From the NCBI GenBank assembly GCA_004154925.1, contig QJNS01000752.1:372001-436000 (forward strand): a stretch of 64,000 bases of DNA, written 5' to 3'. The notes below the pieces were generated by a model. The model did not search any database. It was not told the DNA's origin and saw only the letters and a program-made list of their open reading frames with translations. Position numbers and translations under genes: made by a program. Numbering within the stretch: the stretch's first letter is position 1; each line of letters opens with the position of its first letter. Positions 11,894 to 23,353 of the stretch are shown here, in pieces. The stretch is from Monosporascus cannonballus (Eukaryota; Ascomycota; Sordariomycetes; Xylariales).

Positions 11894-12510
11894 ATGTCGT
11901 TTCGCATTTCCAAAATTCGTCGTATTCCCCGTTCTTTTACCGTTCGTCGTACTGACCTTATAAAAGCCTTTAACGAATTTGGTTACGAAATTATACCTTG
12001 CTCTTATTATTTCTCGAAAAATATAAAGTGTAAAATAATGGAAAACATTTTAAGATATAAGGAATGCGTTAATTAAGGTCGATCCTGTAATAGCATTAGT
12101 ATACCTATTTCTTTTTTGCAAAATATTTATTGTAAGTATTAACGTTTAAAATACGAAAAAACGTTCGCCGAAAAGCAATTATTAAAGTTTTAGCAGCTTT
12201 ACTTTAAGGCTTAACGCAAATATTAAGAAAAGATAAATAAAGTTTTTTTTCGTTTTATTTATTTGCGTAAACAAAAGGCGTTAATTCGTTCGAAAGGCGT
12301 TACCATGATATAACGTAAGTTCCAATTACTAGATAAGCTAAAAAAATAAAAATATTGGGAATAAAAACAGTTAGAAGCCGCCGTTACGGCTACCACGTTA
12401 GCGCAGGCCGTAATCGACTGGCTCGATATTCCGGCTACTAATTGGTCGACTGTTAATTTAGACGCGTTCGTCGTTATTAATAAAAATTTTTTAATAGGTG
12501 CTAGACGCTA
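11894..12510 (+). pseudogene. Antisense Cys-rich ORF of gypsy K (best-preserved copy)
   Basis: Starting at an ATG (11,894), the + strand frame is open for 60 codons. With a few stops it stays readable in the same frame to about 12,510, where it runs into the antisense of the chromodomain. Features in order: a basic N-terminus ('RIPRSFTVRRTDLIKAFNEF'), 'IPCSYYFSKNIKCKIMENIL', 'RYKECVN-GRSCNSISIPIS', a charged coiled-coil-like region ('LIRSKGVTMI'), and an acidic tail ('DWLDIPATNWSTV'). The Cys spacing (C-x3-x-x5-C ... C-x5-C) suggests a metal-binding module. Equivalent frames exist in elements I, G, B, C and E, always opposite to pol. Function unknown; this copy is dead. Confidence 0.65.
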
Positions 12511-15500
12511 ATAAGATTTTTGGCGGATTCTTAGGTATTTTCGGAATCTGGATATTTTTTCCACTTAATTAGGTATTGGGTAAGTCCGTTTTGCTTTCGT
12601 ATATCGAATTTCTTTTATTTCGTATATTTATTCGTTTTTTACTTTTACGTCGTTTTATGCCGTATGCATTTTGATTATATTTGCTGCTAATTTAAATAAG
12701 GAAACATAAAAAATTGGATGGAATTTAATTTTTGGTAAAAGTTCCAATTAATAATTATTTTCTAAGATTTTCTTAGCAATTTTATATAGGCCGATATATT
12801 TGAAATCAAATTTTTTACTAAGTCGTTTTATTTAAATATTCTTTATAACAAAGAAAATTATTTTTCCCTTTTCAAAAATTAATTTTTTTAACCTTTTTTG
12901 GTTATAATATTTATTTATTTAATTTCGTGCGAATTTTAGTTTTGTTTTTATTTCTTAATATAGTTATCGTAACTATTTTAATATAAAAATTACTTTAATA
13001 TTAATTGGACCGTTATCGCGCGTTTTCCTGTAAACCTTTAAAATAAAATCAAAATTTACGTTTGCAAATATTATTTTAATGCTTTCGTAATAGCTGGTAT
13101 TATAAGTTAATTATATAATTAATAATCTTTCAATTTAATTATTTTATTTATAATTAATATAATATCGTAAATAAATTTCCAAAATTTAATTCGTTCGTTT
13201 TATTTATTTATCCGTTTATAATTTAAATATATTAGATAATTTGTAATTTAAGCCAATTTATGCCATAAGGCCTTGCTAAAACTTTAATACAAATATTAAT
13301 TCTTTATTTAATATAATTTCCATTAATAATCCGTATATGCTGAAAATATATTTAAAAAAATATATTCTAATTATTTGGTATTTATATTCTTATAATATGA
13401 TACAAAATAAGGAAATTACGTAAATTAATCGATTATTACGAAAATATTATCATAATATATTCCCGTAACTGGATTTTTTAACATAAAAAACTTAATAATA
13501 AAATCGAATATAATTAAATATTATAATCGTTTTACGATTAGTAATAGCTATAATTTTCCGTATATCTTATATCGTCAAATCTTTACTTTGGCGCAAATAT
13601 CGTATTGCCGTATAATTTTTTATACCGTTAATTTTATTTTAAGAAAGGAATATATACGTTAAAATCGTTTTAGGGTTTTGTAAATCCCTAGATATTTATA
13701 TAACTGATATTCGTATATTTTTCGTATTAAATCTTTTTAATATTTTTGGAATTTACATTTTATCAGTTTTTTGGTTTTTTGGAAAACCGTTATTATGTTA
13801 TTAAATTTTCTGATATATATCGCAAAGTACTGTTCGAATTATTACAATTTGTCGTAAGCGTAAATATTTTTTATAATAAAATCAAAAATTATATAGCTAA
13901 CTTTAACCAATTTTTTTTAAAGTTTGGTCACTTACTTAAAGTATTTGCTCTGCCGTTTTTTAAACCTTTCTTATAAATAATAACGAAGTCCAAATTTGTC
14001 AATTCCTCCGCGTAATAAAATTATTATCCTATAAATTCCTTAGTTATGATAAATCGGGTAAAATTTTAATAATCCGTATAAACCTTAACCTGGTACAAAC
14101 TTCCTTTTAGGAAATACTTGAACTCCCGAAATACCATAATAATAACTATAAATTCCTTATTTAAAATGCCGTAATTAAGTTCGGTTCCTTTTAATTTATA
14201 GGAAAAGAATATAATAAGGTGCAATTTGCTTTAATTATTTCGCTATCCGATTATTACGTTTAATACGTAATTCGAAATATCGGTTTTTAATTTAACGGGA
14301 TAGTTTAAATCATATATAATTAATATTAACTTATTAATAATCGTATCCTTAATATCCTAAAATATTTTTTCCGTATTTGGTATCTATTTAAATTCTTTTT
14401 TTTCGTAAAATTTATTAAAAGTATAATTATTTTGCTAAAATTTCGAATAAACTTCCTATAATAATTAGCAAATCTAAGGAATATTTATACGTTTTTGACC
14501 GTTATTAACGTTTATTATTCTATATTTAATACGATTTTTTTGGAATTTATTTTAATATATTCCAGGGTAATAATATATTCCAGATATTTTACTTTTTATA
14601 TATGGAATTAACTTTTTTTACGTTAATAAATAACTTTACGTTTTATAAAGTTTAAAAAACTTTATGAATATATTTTACATATACTTTTTCTGTTTTTAAG
14701 AAAATAAAAATATCGTCAAAATAACAAACGACGAAAATATTAAAGTATTTTCGTAATTCGTAATTAATTATTTGCTAAAAGGTTATTAATATAATCGTAA
14801 GTTTTATTAATATAATTAAATATTTAAATAGTTCGTATTTCGTTTTAAAAATTATTTTTTATTTATATATTTTCTTAATTCTAATAAAGTTATATTTATT
14901 TTTAAAATTAAATGTTATAAATTATTTGGTTCCATAAAATCGGTACTTTATTTCCGTAATTAAGGATAATAATATTTAATCCTTAATAATAATATCGTTC
15001 AGTTGCCAATAATTAACTATAAATCGTAATTTTCCATTTTTTTTCGGTACGAAAAACATAAGGTATTTTGCCGGTAATTTCGAAAATCGAATCCATCCTT
15101 TTTATAGCCTATTTTCCAGGTATTTTTTAAAAATACGTAATTCGTTTTTATTAAGGTTATAAATAAGGTAAAACTTTGTCGAAAATCCTTTTTTAAGGAT
15201 TATTTCATAATTTTATTCGCTATATTCTAATAATTTCGTATCGAACTTCTTTTCAAAAAGCTGTTTATATTTATAGTGTTATAATAATATATTAATTAAA
15301 TCTTTTAACTTTTTAAGTTATTATTCTTTTAAATCATTATTTAATTGTTTTAATTTCGCTTTAATAATAATAACGATACGTCGTATTTTTTTTTAATACC
15401 AGTTTTTTTGTATCTTATTTTTTGGGTAATAAAATATTTATCGTATTTTTATGTTTACATTCGTCGCTATTATCGATCGAATATTAAAATCTTAATCCTT

Positions 15501-17700
15501 TTTTTTATTTATTAAAAAAGAAAAAAATAAATTTTACTTAACCAGTTTTACCGTTAATTAAAATTCCGTACTGGCGTATTTATAATAATTCTAAGATCAT
15601 ATCGTAATTCCCGAATAAAACGATATCGAAATTAACCGTTTAATATTATCCTTTAATAAAAATCTCGAAATAATTAATTTTGCGTATAGTTTTTCCGTTA
15701 TCGTAAACGAATTCTTAATTTTCGGCGTTCGTTATTATGCAAGGTTCTAATTCATATCTTTATAACAATTTAAACTTATTAATTACATCCGGTATAATAT
15801 AATTTTCGCCTAAAGCTCCGTAATCCATTATTACGGTATACTAATACGTTCCAATTCGTATTTCCAAGGTAATAAAGTTATTAATATTTTTTATCGTTGC
15901 GTTTAAAGCCTTTTTTGGGAATTCCCTTTAATTTTTCCGGGTTTCGTTATTTTGCGGCTTTTTTACAAATAAGTTTTTTCTTTTAATTTCTGTTTAAATT
16001 TATTAAACCTTATTTATATTTTTATTTATAATACGTTAAGCTATTATATTTATTGTTGTTATTGGCGTACTGTTCCTTCGAACCCTATTAATTTTTCTTA
16101 ATTTTATTATAATTTTTCTTATCGAACAAATTATTTTTTTATATTTACGATTGCATCCTATTATACGTCGTTTTGGCTATTATTTTAAAGACTTTTTATA
16201 AATTAACATGTTTTTTTTAATAACCTTTTTTTCGTAAGGATTTATAATAAATACTAATTAAAAATGCAAATCCGTAATAACTTTTTAATAATATATTTTT
16301 ACCGTATATTGGATTAACTCCTTTTCCATTTAATAATTATATTATTTATAATAATAAAAAGGGTTTTCCTGCGGACATTATTTTCTTTTAAGCTAATTTT
16401 CCGTTTTGGCCAATTGCTGGATATCTTTTGGGGTTATGGTTCGAAATTATCGATATCATTATTCGTTATTTTTGTTATACCTGGTACGGTTTGAAAAATC
16501 GAATCCCTTATAATATATACGGATAATTCGTACGTAAATATATTATTTCCATTTTTCGTAATTAAGATATTCTCGTTGTCGACAATATATAACATATATT
16601 TTGTTATATCGATTAAGGGTTCCGGGAGAAAATTTTTTATTTAATCCCGGTATTCGTATAATTATCCTTATAACGCCTTTTATTATGTTCGCAATATTTA
16701 TCAAACCAACTTTTTAACTTTTCGTATTTCTCGTCGAATTTTTTATCGTAATAATTTTAATTAAACCTTTTATCGTAAACTTAATATATATTTGGCTTAA
16801 ATTATATTAATAATTTTACTGTTATTTTCTTAATTATTCCTAAATTATTTTTCCGGTATAAGGATTTCATTATCTTATCGTAACTTTTTAAACTTCTTAT
16901 ATTTATAAACCTTATATCTTATTTTATTATAATTAAAATATTTAATCTGGCTTTAATCTTATTTATAAGTAACGCCAAAATCCATAAGTTTTAATGCCAT
17001 TCCGTAAAAAGTAAAAAGTACGTTTCGTTTTTTTCCCTAATTAAATTTATATCCTAAACATAAAATATATTATCCTTTTTTTTACCGTTTTTTTAAATTC
17101 TCGGTTATTAATCTTAATTACCTTTATAATATACCGATCCAGGGCATTTAATTATTTAATCCGAATAATTTTATCTTTTATATTATCTTTTAATTCTTTA
17201 TAAAATATATCGATAAAAATATCGATTTCGTTATTGTCCTATCCGGCTTTGGCCGCAAAACTTTTAAAGGTTACGGCGTACTTAAATATAGGTTTTTTCT
17301 GTCGGAATTATAAGAATTATTAAGCCGTTAATCGTTTTTTTATTCGGATTGCCGAGTTTATCGCGCATTTTATTTTCAAAATTAATATAAATTCAAAAAA
17401 TCTTATTAATAAAATCCTTTTTATTTTTTTTTTATTTTTAGGAAATTTTTTATAATAGGCTTAAATTAATTAACCGTATTTCCTATTAGGTATATTTTTA
17501 CTGCTAGGACCATATCCGCCAAATCACTAAGATTTAAAAAACGAAAATAAATTCGTACCTAAATTAAAAAAATTTGAGAATTACCTTTTTTATCGTAAGG
17601 TTCTGGCTTTTTGGCTTTATACGGGCGCAAAAGGATTAGGCCGGCGTAGCCCTAAGTTATCGAATTTTTCTTTCTAGTTCCCGAATTTAAGCCTAAAGCT
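12480..17700 (-). pseudogene. gypsy K gag-pol remnant
   Basis: It reads right to left on the - strand. Gag remains lie at about 16,600-17,500. Reverse transcriptase is around 14,680-14,790, where the reverse complement gives 'IFVVCYFDD', a weathered form of the Tyr-x-Asp-Asp block. RNase H and integrase lie at about 12,700-14,300. The chromodomain at about 12,490-12,600 is the clearest in the window ('LTQYLIKWKKYPDSENT'). Stops are frequent throughout. Short + strand frames here (for example 13,746-13,976) are shadows. Confidence 0.82.
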
Positions 17701-17794
17701 GCTAAATAAAGGTTTCCTAAATGCTGGTCGACATTTTGACAATATTAAGTATTATTCAAAATTTAACGGTATTACTAAATAAAAACTTGTAACG

Positions 17795-18168
17795 TATAAC
17801 GGCTAAACGATTTAACCAATTATTAAACCTAAGTTATACGGGTTTATGTTAGCAGAAATATCGTAGGAATTTAAGCAATAAATATAGGAACGTATTACGT
17901 CTCGTAATACTAAGGGTACCTTGGGTAACAAATTATTATTGCAAGTTAAAGCTATCTACATTATTGAATTAATAAACGTATATATCCCTTTCTTTTTTGG
18001 CTTAATTACTTATGATCACGCCGTTAATAATAATCATGATTATTTGGGATCACCTTTAATCACTGATAATCACTGGCTTGGCAGTGATCACCGTCACGTG
18101 ACCCGGGAGGTGGTTCGTGTGCTCCTGCCTGACCGTTTCTTGAGACCGGAGCTTGTCGGGTCGTAACA
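17795..18168 (-). repeat. 5' LTR of gypsy K (right copy)
   Basis: It is 374 bp. The outer 130 bp (about 18,040-18,168) are nearly free of RIP and retain a CACTG...CAGTG hairpin at about 18,071-18,086 and the perfect palindrome GTCACGTGAC at 18,093-18,102. The open frame 17,921-18,166 lies wholly inside the LTR and is not a gene. Confidence 0.92.
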
Positions 18169-18173
18169 TAACC

Positions 18174-20715
18174 CAAGTATTATTTTTATTTATAAATTTG
18201 TTATTAAATATTTTATTTTAATAATATTCTTTTAATTTATATTCATTAATTTAATAAATGTAACTATAAAAAAACAGAAAAGGTTAAAGATTTTCAAGCT
18301 TGAAATTTTCAACGCCATTATTAGCATAAACACCTTACTATTGCATATAATAAAAAATCTGAAAAAGTAAGTTAAAAACGTTCGTTTAACTTTTTTTAAA
18401 AAAAGTTTATATTATTCAACAAGTAATAAATTAATAATATATAATAAAACCGATAGTGAAAAATCTGATTTTTTTTAACATAACCGATAATCGAAACCAG
18501 CTCGAAATAATACGATTCAAAATTTTAATGAAAACAAGACTTAAAATAAAATTTTAAAATTTATTATCGAAAATAATATCTCATTTAATATATTACAAAG
18601 AAACTCCTTTATCGAACTTTTAAATTATTATAATCAGTATTTCATTTTTTAAATTGTTTAAAAAAATTATAATACTAATTTAATACAGATTAAATCCAGT
18701 TATTAATTGATGGAAAATTAAAACTTTTTTAAATAAAAGTTTCGAAAACGCTAAGTCGGATTTTAACCTTTTATTAAAAACATATATCGAAAATAACGGC
18801 GTTTTTTCCTTAACTTTCGATATATGGATTTCGATAATCAAACGGCGTATATAGCCGTTATCATTATTTTCATCGACATCGATTTTAAATTAAATTATAA
18901 ATTAATCTATAAATACTAATTTCATAATATTGTAATTATTATTAAAACTAATGTTAGATTAGGTTTCGAAAAAGTCGAAAAATTACATACGGCTTTATAT
19001 ATATACGAATCAATATTGAATATCACACAACTATATGCGTTAATTTCTATTAAAAATATATTTAATTTTACTCGAAATAACGCTTCGAACAACACGGCAT
19101 TTATAAATTATAAATTAAATTCTGTATTATCCGTTTTCGATATTCGATATATTATTCATATTATTAATTTAACAACGTAAAAGATTATAACGGATTATTT
19201 ATTAAATTCGAAAACGGAAAAAGAATTATATAATTGTCTGGATTGTAGTTTAAACGAAAACAACTAATAAATAAATATTAATATTAAACTTTTTAAAACA
19301 TATAAAAAAACTAATTTATTAATATATTATAAATACAACATCTAAATTACGAAAAGTTATTACATCGATTAAATATAAACAAAAACATCGAAAATAATTT
19401 AAAGAATAAATTGATAAATTTAAACGTGAAAAAGGTATTCCCATTAATTCAAATAAACGAAAATTTCTACTTAATTAATTTTAATCTTTTTCATTGAAAT
19501 TCTTATTGGAAACAAATTAATATAACAAATAATTTAATGTAATAAAACCCAACTTATTATATGATCGATGCCGCTTTAAAATTAAAAAGAAACTTTCTTA
19601 TACATTAATAAAAGTACGACAAATAACGAATTTCATTCGATATATTTAACCGAATCCGAATAGGATTATTTAACGAATTTAAAATTGATTTTCGAAATAA
19701 TCATTAAAACAACAATTAAATTACAAGGCGAAATATGTACAACGTTAAATAAAACATTATTACATATTTATACAATATATAATAAGCTTAATAATCGAAT
19801 TTTAAATTTTTAAGAACTAATTAATGAACATAAAGATTTTGTAAATTAAATAAATATTTTTATATTTTAAGAAATATTTACTAATAAATTTTACTAAAAC
19901 CCTTCATATACGTATTTACTAAACGCTATTAAAGCAGGAATAAAACTATTGGAAAATTAATTTCTATCGAATATATTTTCTAATTCGATTTCGAAATATA
20001 AATCTTATATTTTAAGTATTATTTTAAATCTGCGATTTAAATTAACATATTTTAAAAATAACGGTTTATTATATTTTTATCCGAATATATCCAATGATGT
20101 TTTAGGCTTAATAAAACAGGAATTTATTCGGTAAGTTATTTAATGTTTTTGAACAATTTTTAAGATTAGTTTTTTAAAATAATATTTATTAATAAATTAT
20201 AAATTAAAAAATTCTTTAAACGTTACTGAACATATTTACGGCGTTTTCAATGACGAAAATAATGACAATAATAATAATTCGGATACTGATAACGAATTTT
20301 TTATATGAAATACGCCGTATATTAACGTCGAATTAATGTTAAATTTAAATAAGCATCCAGTATCGCAAAAAGTATATAATTATTATTAAAATTATTTTAT
20401 TTATTTTAAATGCTATTATATTACAGATTTACCCCTTAGCATTTTTAAAATCTAATACTTATAAATACTCGATTTTTGAGCCTTTTAACTCGAAGATATT
20501 TAGCTATACCAGCTACTTCTTCTTCAGTCGAAAGAGTTTTTTCTATAACCGGTAATATTATAATTAAATCACCAAATCGTTTATTACCAGAAACGGTTAA
20601 AGAAGTTGTTTTATTAAAAAGTTGAAAAATTAAGAATTTAAAAGAATTAAAACAAATAATCGAAAGCGAAGAAAACGAAGATGGAATACTATAAAATACA
20701 GAAAATAATTAATGT
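18174..20715 (+). pseudogene. hAT transposase remnant, catalytic and C-terminal region
   Basis: Broken + strand frames match hAT transposase blocks. About 18,808-18,828 gives 'LTFDIW', followed after a one-base shift by 'DNQTAYIAV' (the family's 'LT-D-WTS-N' block). About 19,075-19,125 gives 'NNASNNTAFI' (the 'CDNASNN' block with the catalytic-site Asp changed to Asn). About 20,485-20,630 gives 'RYLAIPATSSSVERVFS', then 'RLLPETVKEVVLLKS', the C-terminal dimerisation region. Multiple stops and at least one frameshift make it inactive. It is continuous with the segment before 11,432 once element K is removed. Confidence 0.88.
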
Positions 20716-20954
20716 TTTATATATTTATACTCAATTTATTTTAATTTACTTTGATTTATTTTAATTTATTTTAATATTATTTTAATTCGTGTTCATTTAT
20801 TTTCATTTATTTTAATTTATTTTAGTTCATTTTAATTTATTTTAATTTATTTCAATTTATTTAGTTTAGTTAGTTAGTTAGTTAATATCTTAGTTAGTTT
20901 AGTTAGTTAGTTTTAGTTAGCCCATTAACTAAACTAACTAATTTCACAACCCTG
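20716..20954 (+). repeat. hAT right subterminal repeats and TIR
   Basis: About 20,738-20,865 is a degenerate tandem array of a TTTATTTTAA-like 10-mer. About 20,866-20,935 is an array of GTTA/TTAG tetramers. The TIR is at 20,936-20,954. The tetramer block is mirrored near the left end. Confidence 0.85.
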
Positions 20955-20962
20955 CCCTCCGG

Positions 20963-21264
20963 TGACGCGGATGATATTTATCCACCCTCGTAGCTCTATA
21001 CACCCTTGCATTGAACGGATGGCGATCGATGTGCTATACGAGACATACAGGGTACCTGGGGCATTTCCGATAGACTGCGCCACTCATGCTGCTTTTGTCT
21101 TTTGCCACTGCCACATTAAAGAAAAGGAAAATGTGAGACGAGAGAATGGGAAGGCGGTGCTTGCTGACAGTATCTTTAACATCTGGTCGTAGGTGCAGTG
21201 TTTTCGCACGTCGTAGAAATTGGTACGCGACTTATCGTTAAGACAAACGAGCAGTACAATCAAA
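20963..21264 (+). promoter_or_regulatory. Upstream region of the Tsc13-like gene
   Basis: This is 302 bp of unique DNA with normal composition between the hAT duplication and the inferred ATG. It should hold the promoter and 5' UTR, now cut off at 302 bp by the hAT. No TATA box stands out. The frames at 20,962-21,192 (+) and 21,084-21,353 (-) have no recognisable similarity and the second overlaps exon 1, so neither is called. Confidence 0.5.
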
Positions 21265-22289
21265 ATGGTGTCGCCTATAGTCCTGCGAATTAAGCCGCGA
21301 GGTACGTAATTAACCGTCTTTTGTTTCTTTGCGCTTTCTTCTAATGTGGGCAAGGTAAACCAATTAAAACCCTACCCGTTCAGGTGTCGCTTCAGCCGAC
21401 AGACCCGACACATGCTCTTTATCAAGAGGTCGCCAGGACAAGCGGCTACTCGGTGCATCGGCTGCGGATCTCACTCCGAGAAAATGGCAGCCAAGTTGTT
21501 GTAAATGATAGCAAGAGCAATCTTGCCGGGGCCGGCGTGACCAATGGAGCGGATCTCTTTGTTAAAGACCTGGGTAAGCAGCCGGTTTTCAAAACGCATC
21601 AGATTGATTATCATGACTTACGAGCATGCCTAAATACAGGGCCCCAGATTGACTGGCGAACCGTGTTCGTGGTTGAATACATTGGCCCGCTGATTATCCA
21701 CCCATTGCTTTATAAGTGGCGCCTGACGGATCCTACTCCGTCCCAAACTTTGACGCTTTACATGATCCTGGGGCAATTTGCTAAGCGAGAGTTGGAGACT
21801 CTTTTCGTGCACCGCTTTTCACTAGCAACCATGCCAGCCCGGAATATATTCAAGAATAGTGGCCATTACTGGGTTCTTGCTGGCCTCATGATCGCCTGGT
21901 TCGTTTACGCTCCTTTGCCACATTCCAGCGGCCAAAGCAACTCCTTGGACCTCCTGTCATACCTTGGTCTGGCGCTTTTCACCCTTAGAGCATCTCTGAA
22001 TACATATATCCACTTGATCCAGCGTTCCTTACGCCCTGCTGGCACTACTGTACGCCGCATCCCTCCTGGATCCGGCTTTTCTTGGGTCACTTGCCCCAAC
22101 TACATGTTCGAAACCTTTACGTGGATCGGAATCCCGCTTGTTAGCCGCAGCTGGGCGGTAGTGGTATTTCTGGTTGTCGCGCTTGCGCAGATGAAGGCAT
22201 GGGCTAGCAAGAAGGAAAGGAGATATCGGCGTGAGTTCCTAGGTGCTTATGTACCTAAGAAATTCGGAATCATTCCGGGTATTCTTTAG
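21265..22289 (+). CDS. Tsc13-like very-long-chain enoyl-CoA reductase (3 exons)
   Basis: Three exons, 21,265-21,301, 21,355-21,573 and 21,640-22,289, give 301 residues (yeast Tsc13 is about 310). Intron 1 (53 bp) is GTACGT...CAAG with a CTAAT-like branch site. Intron 2 (66 bp) is GTAAGC...ACAG; it is a multiple of three and stop-free, so the unspliced frame stays open, but splicing restores the conserved 'VKDLGPQIDWRTVF'. The N-terminus 'IKPRGKPIKTLPVQV' belongs to the ubiquitin-like domain. The C-terminal steroid 5-alpha-reductase domain shows 'ETLFVHRFSLATMPARNIF', 'GFSWVTCPNYMFE' (catalytic Tyr of CPNY) and several membrane segments. The family reduces trans-2-enoyl-CoA in the ER during fatty-acid elongation. 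The block usually reading 'GEL-N' is 'LRASLN', so this is a divergent copy, perhaps a paralogue. All exons are intact. Confidence 0.88.
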
Positions 22290-22466
22290 TTAAGAGGATG
22301 GAGACATGTTCTGCAAGTGCGGCGGAGAAAGGAACTCGGAAAGGAGGAGGATGGAACATAAGAGATTGGGTAAAAGCTTTAGAGCTTTGTGAAATATTAG
22401 GACGGTCTTTTACTGGAAGAGTCGGAATGAAGGGGCTAGCAATACACGCCCAAGTGACTATCTTAT
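22290..22466 (+). other. 3' flank of the Tsc13-like gene
   Basis: Normal-composition DNA between the stop codon and the copia target site. It should contain the 3' UTR and poly(A) site, but no canonical signal is evident. The frame 22,298-22,483 crosses into the copia LTR and is not a gene. The copia TSD ACTTC is at 22,467-22,471. Confidence 0.6.
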
Positions 22467-22471
22467 ACTTC

Positions 22472-22679
22472 TGTCAGACCTAGTAAAGCCAGTCAGCACT
22501 AACGGGAATTGCTTCCTGTACCCCTGGTACCTTTTTCTCCCAGCTCCACCTGTATTTACGTGTATAAAAGGAGGGTTCGCTACCTTCACTTTCTGGCTAA
22601 AACCTTCTAAAGGTAAGGTAACCTTTAATACATTTCTTCTTTAGTTATATGCTTCTATATGTAATATTAGGGTTTCACA
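22472..22679 (+). repeat. 5' LTR of copia F (208 bp)
   Basis: It runs from TGTCAGACC to GGTTTCACA. It has a TATA-like 'tgtataaaagg' at about 22,560 and is followed directly by the primer-binding site. It matches 54,332-54,541 almost base for base, apart from a 2-bp indel near the start and scattered transitions. Confidence 0.93.
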
Positions 22680-22690
22680 GTTATAAGCCC
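22680..22690 (+). promoter_or_regulatory. Copia primer-binding site (initiator tRNA-Met half-molecule type)
   Basis: GTTATAAGCCC starts at the first base after the LTR. It matches the complement of the initiator tRNA-Met anticodon region (GGGCTCATAAC) with one G-to-A change of RIP type. Priming from an internally cleaved initiator tRNA is known for copia-type elements. Confidence 0.7.
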
Positions 22691-22849
22691 GGTCCGCATT
22701 TTTTTCTAACCGCGTTTTGATATACTGATTGTATACGTTTTGTTAAAGTTATTCAGAATTTCGCTGTCGTTCCTGCGGTATATTTACTGTTCCGTTATTA
22801 AGGATATCCATCGTTTAGCTGTTACGCTTTTAGTTATTTTAGCCCGCTT

Positions 22850-23353
22850 ATCCTTTACATCACTTTTAAAGCCATAATTGCCCAGATAACAAATTCTGAC
22901 GAATTTTCTTCAAGACGCGCTCCTAAGTATCTACATAGGAAAGGGACTTTTAAGAAATATAATACTTTCGAATTTTATATCAGTACGAAGGCTAGCATGT
23001 TATAGGCATATATTAACCTTAACGTAACCTAAATACTACCTTTACTAACGATACCGATTTTTCCTAAGCTTTATTATTTTCAAAATAGAATAATTAACGA
23101 ATATGCCTTAAATAACCGGAATAATAACAACCGGAATAACGGCGGCAGTAATAATAATAACCGCCTTATATTAAAATTTTATTATAAACAAAAATATTTC
23201 TTTAAGAATTACCTTTACATTAACGAAAACGTTAAATCCGATAAGTTAAACGAGGTTTTTAAAGCTCGAAAAAAGGTAAATAAACGTATTTCGAAAACTC
23301 CCTATTAGCATAAGAAAATAATTTAACGTTTACAAAAAAAATAAGCTATAAAT
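22850..23353 (+). pseudogene. Copia F gag remnant
   Basis: The + strand frame shows an Asn/Gly-rich stretch 'NNRNNGGSNNNNR' (about 23,115-23,155). Next comes 'FYYKQKYFFKNYLY', readable as a decayed CCHC zinc knuckle (C-x2-C-x3-GH-x4-C). The Lys/Arg-rich 'ARKKVNKRISKTPY' follows. The gene is cut at 23,353 by gypsy A and resumes at 28,784. It is inactive. Confidence 0.65.

Larger units (their letters stand above)
11432..18168 (-). mobile_element. Ty3/gypsy chromovirus 'K', complete but RIP-dead
   Basis: LTRs of 374 bp lie at 11,432-11,805 and 17,795-18,168, with TSD TAACC at 11,427-11,431 and 18,169-18,173. Pol reads on the - strand. The polypurine tract is the reverse complement of the C/T run at about 11,808-11,820, next to the left (3') LTR. 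A second open frame near the left LTR reads on the + strand. It interrupts the hAT transposase. Confidence 0.93.
3197..20954 (+). mobile_element. hAT DNA transposon, interrupted by two gypsy elements
   Basis: The 19-base terminal inverted repeat CAGGGTTGTGAAATTAGTT occurs at 3197 and as its reverse complement ending at 20,954. It is flanked by the 8-bp duplication CCCTTCGG (3189-3196) and CCCTCCGG (20,955-20,962); the single difference is a C/T transition. An 8-bp TSD and CAGGG ends are typical of the hAT superfamily. Degraded transposase reads on the + strand, with a C-terminal block around 'AIPATSSSVERVFS' at 20,503-20,544. Gypsy elements at 3913-10,895 and 11,432-18,168 are inserted in it. 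Without them and their TSDs the hAT is about 4.0 kb. Confidence 0.93.

Noticed and set aside
17921..18166. 81-codon open frame
   Set aside because: It lies entirely within an LTR and has no homologous open frame in the paired LTR.
20962..21192. Open frame of 76 codons upstream of the Tsc13-like gene
   Set aside because: It starts at a GTG inside the hAT duplication, has no recognisable motif and would run through the promoter of the next gene.
21084..21353. Open frame of 89 codons on the - strand
   Set aside because: It is antisense to exon 1 and intron 1 of the Tsc13-like gene and shows no family features.
21384..22289. Single-exon model of the Tsc13-like gene starting at 21,384
   Set aside because: The first codon would be GTG, the conserved RGKPIK start would be lost, and a 22-residue insert with intron signals would remain.
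22298..22483. Open frame of 61 codons after the Tsc13-like gene
   Set aside because: It extends into the copia LTR across the TSD, so it did not exist before the insertion.
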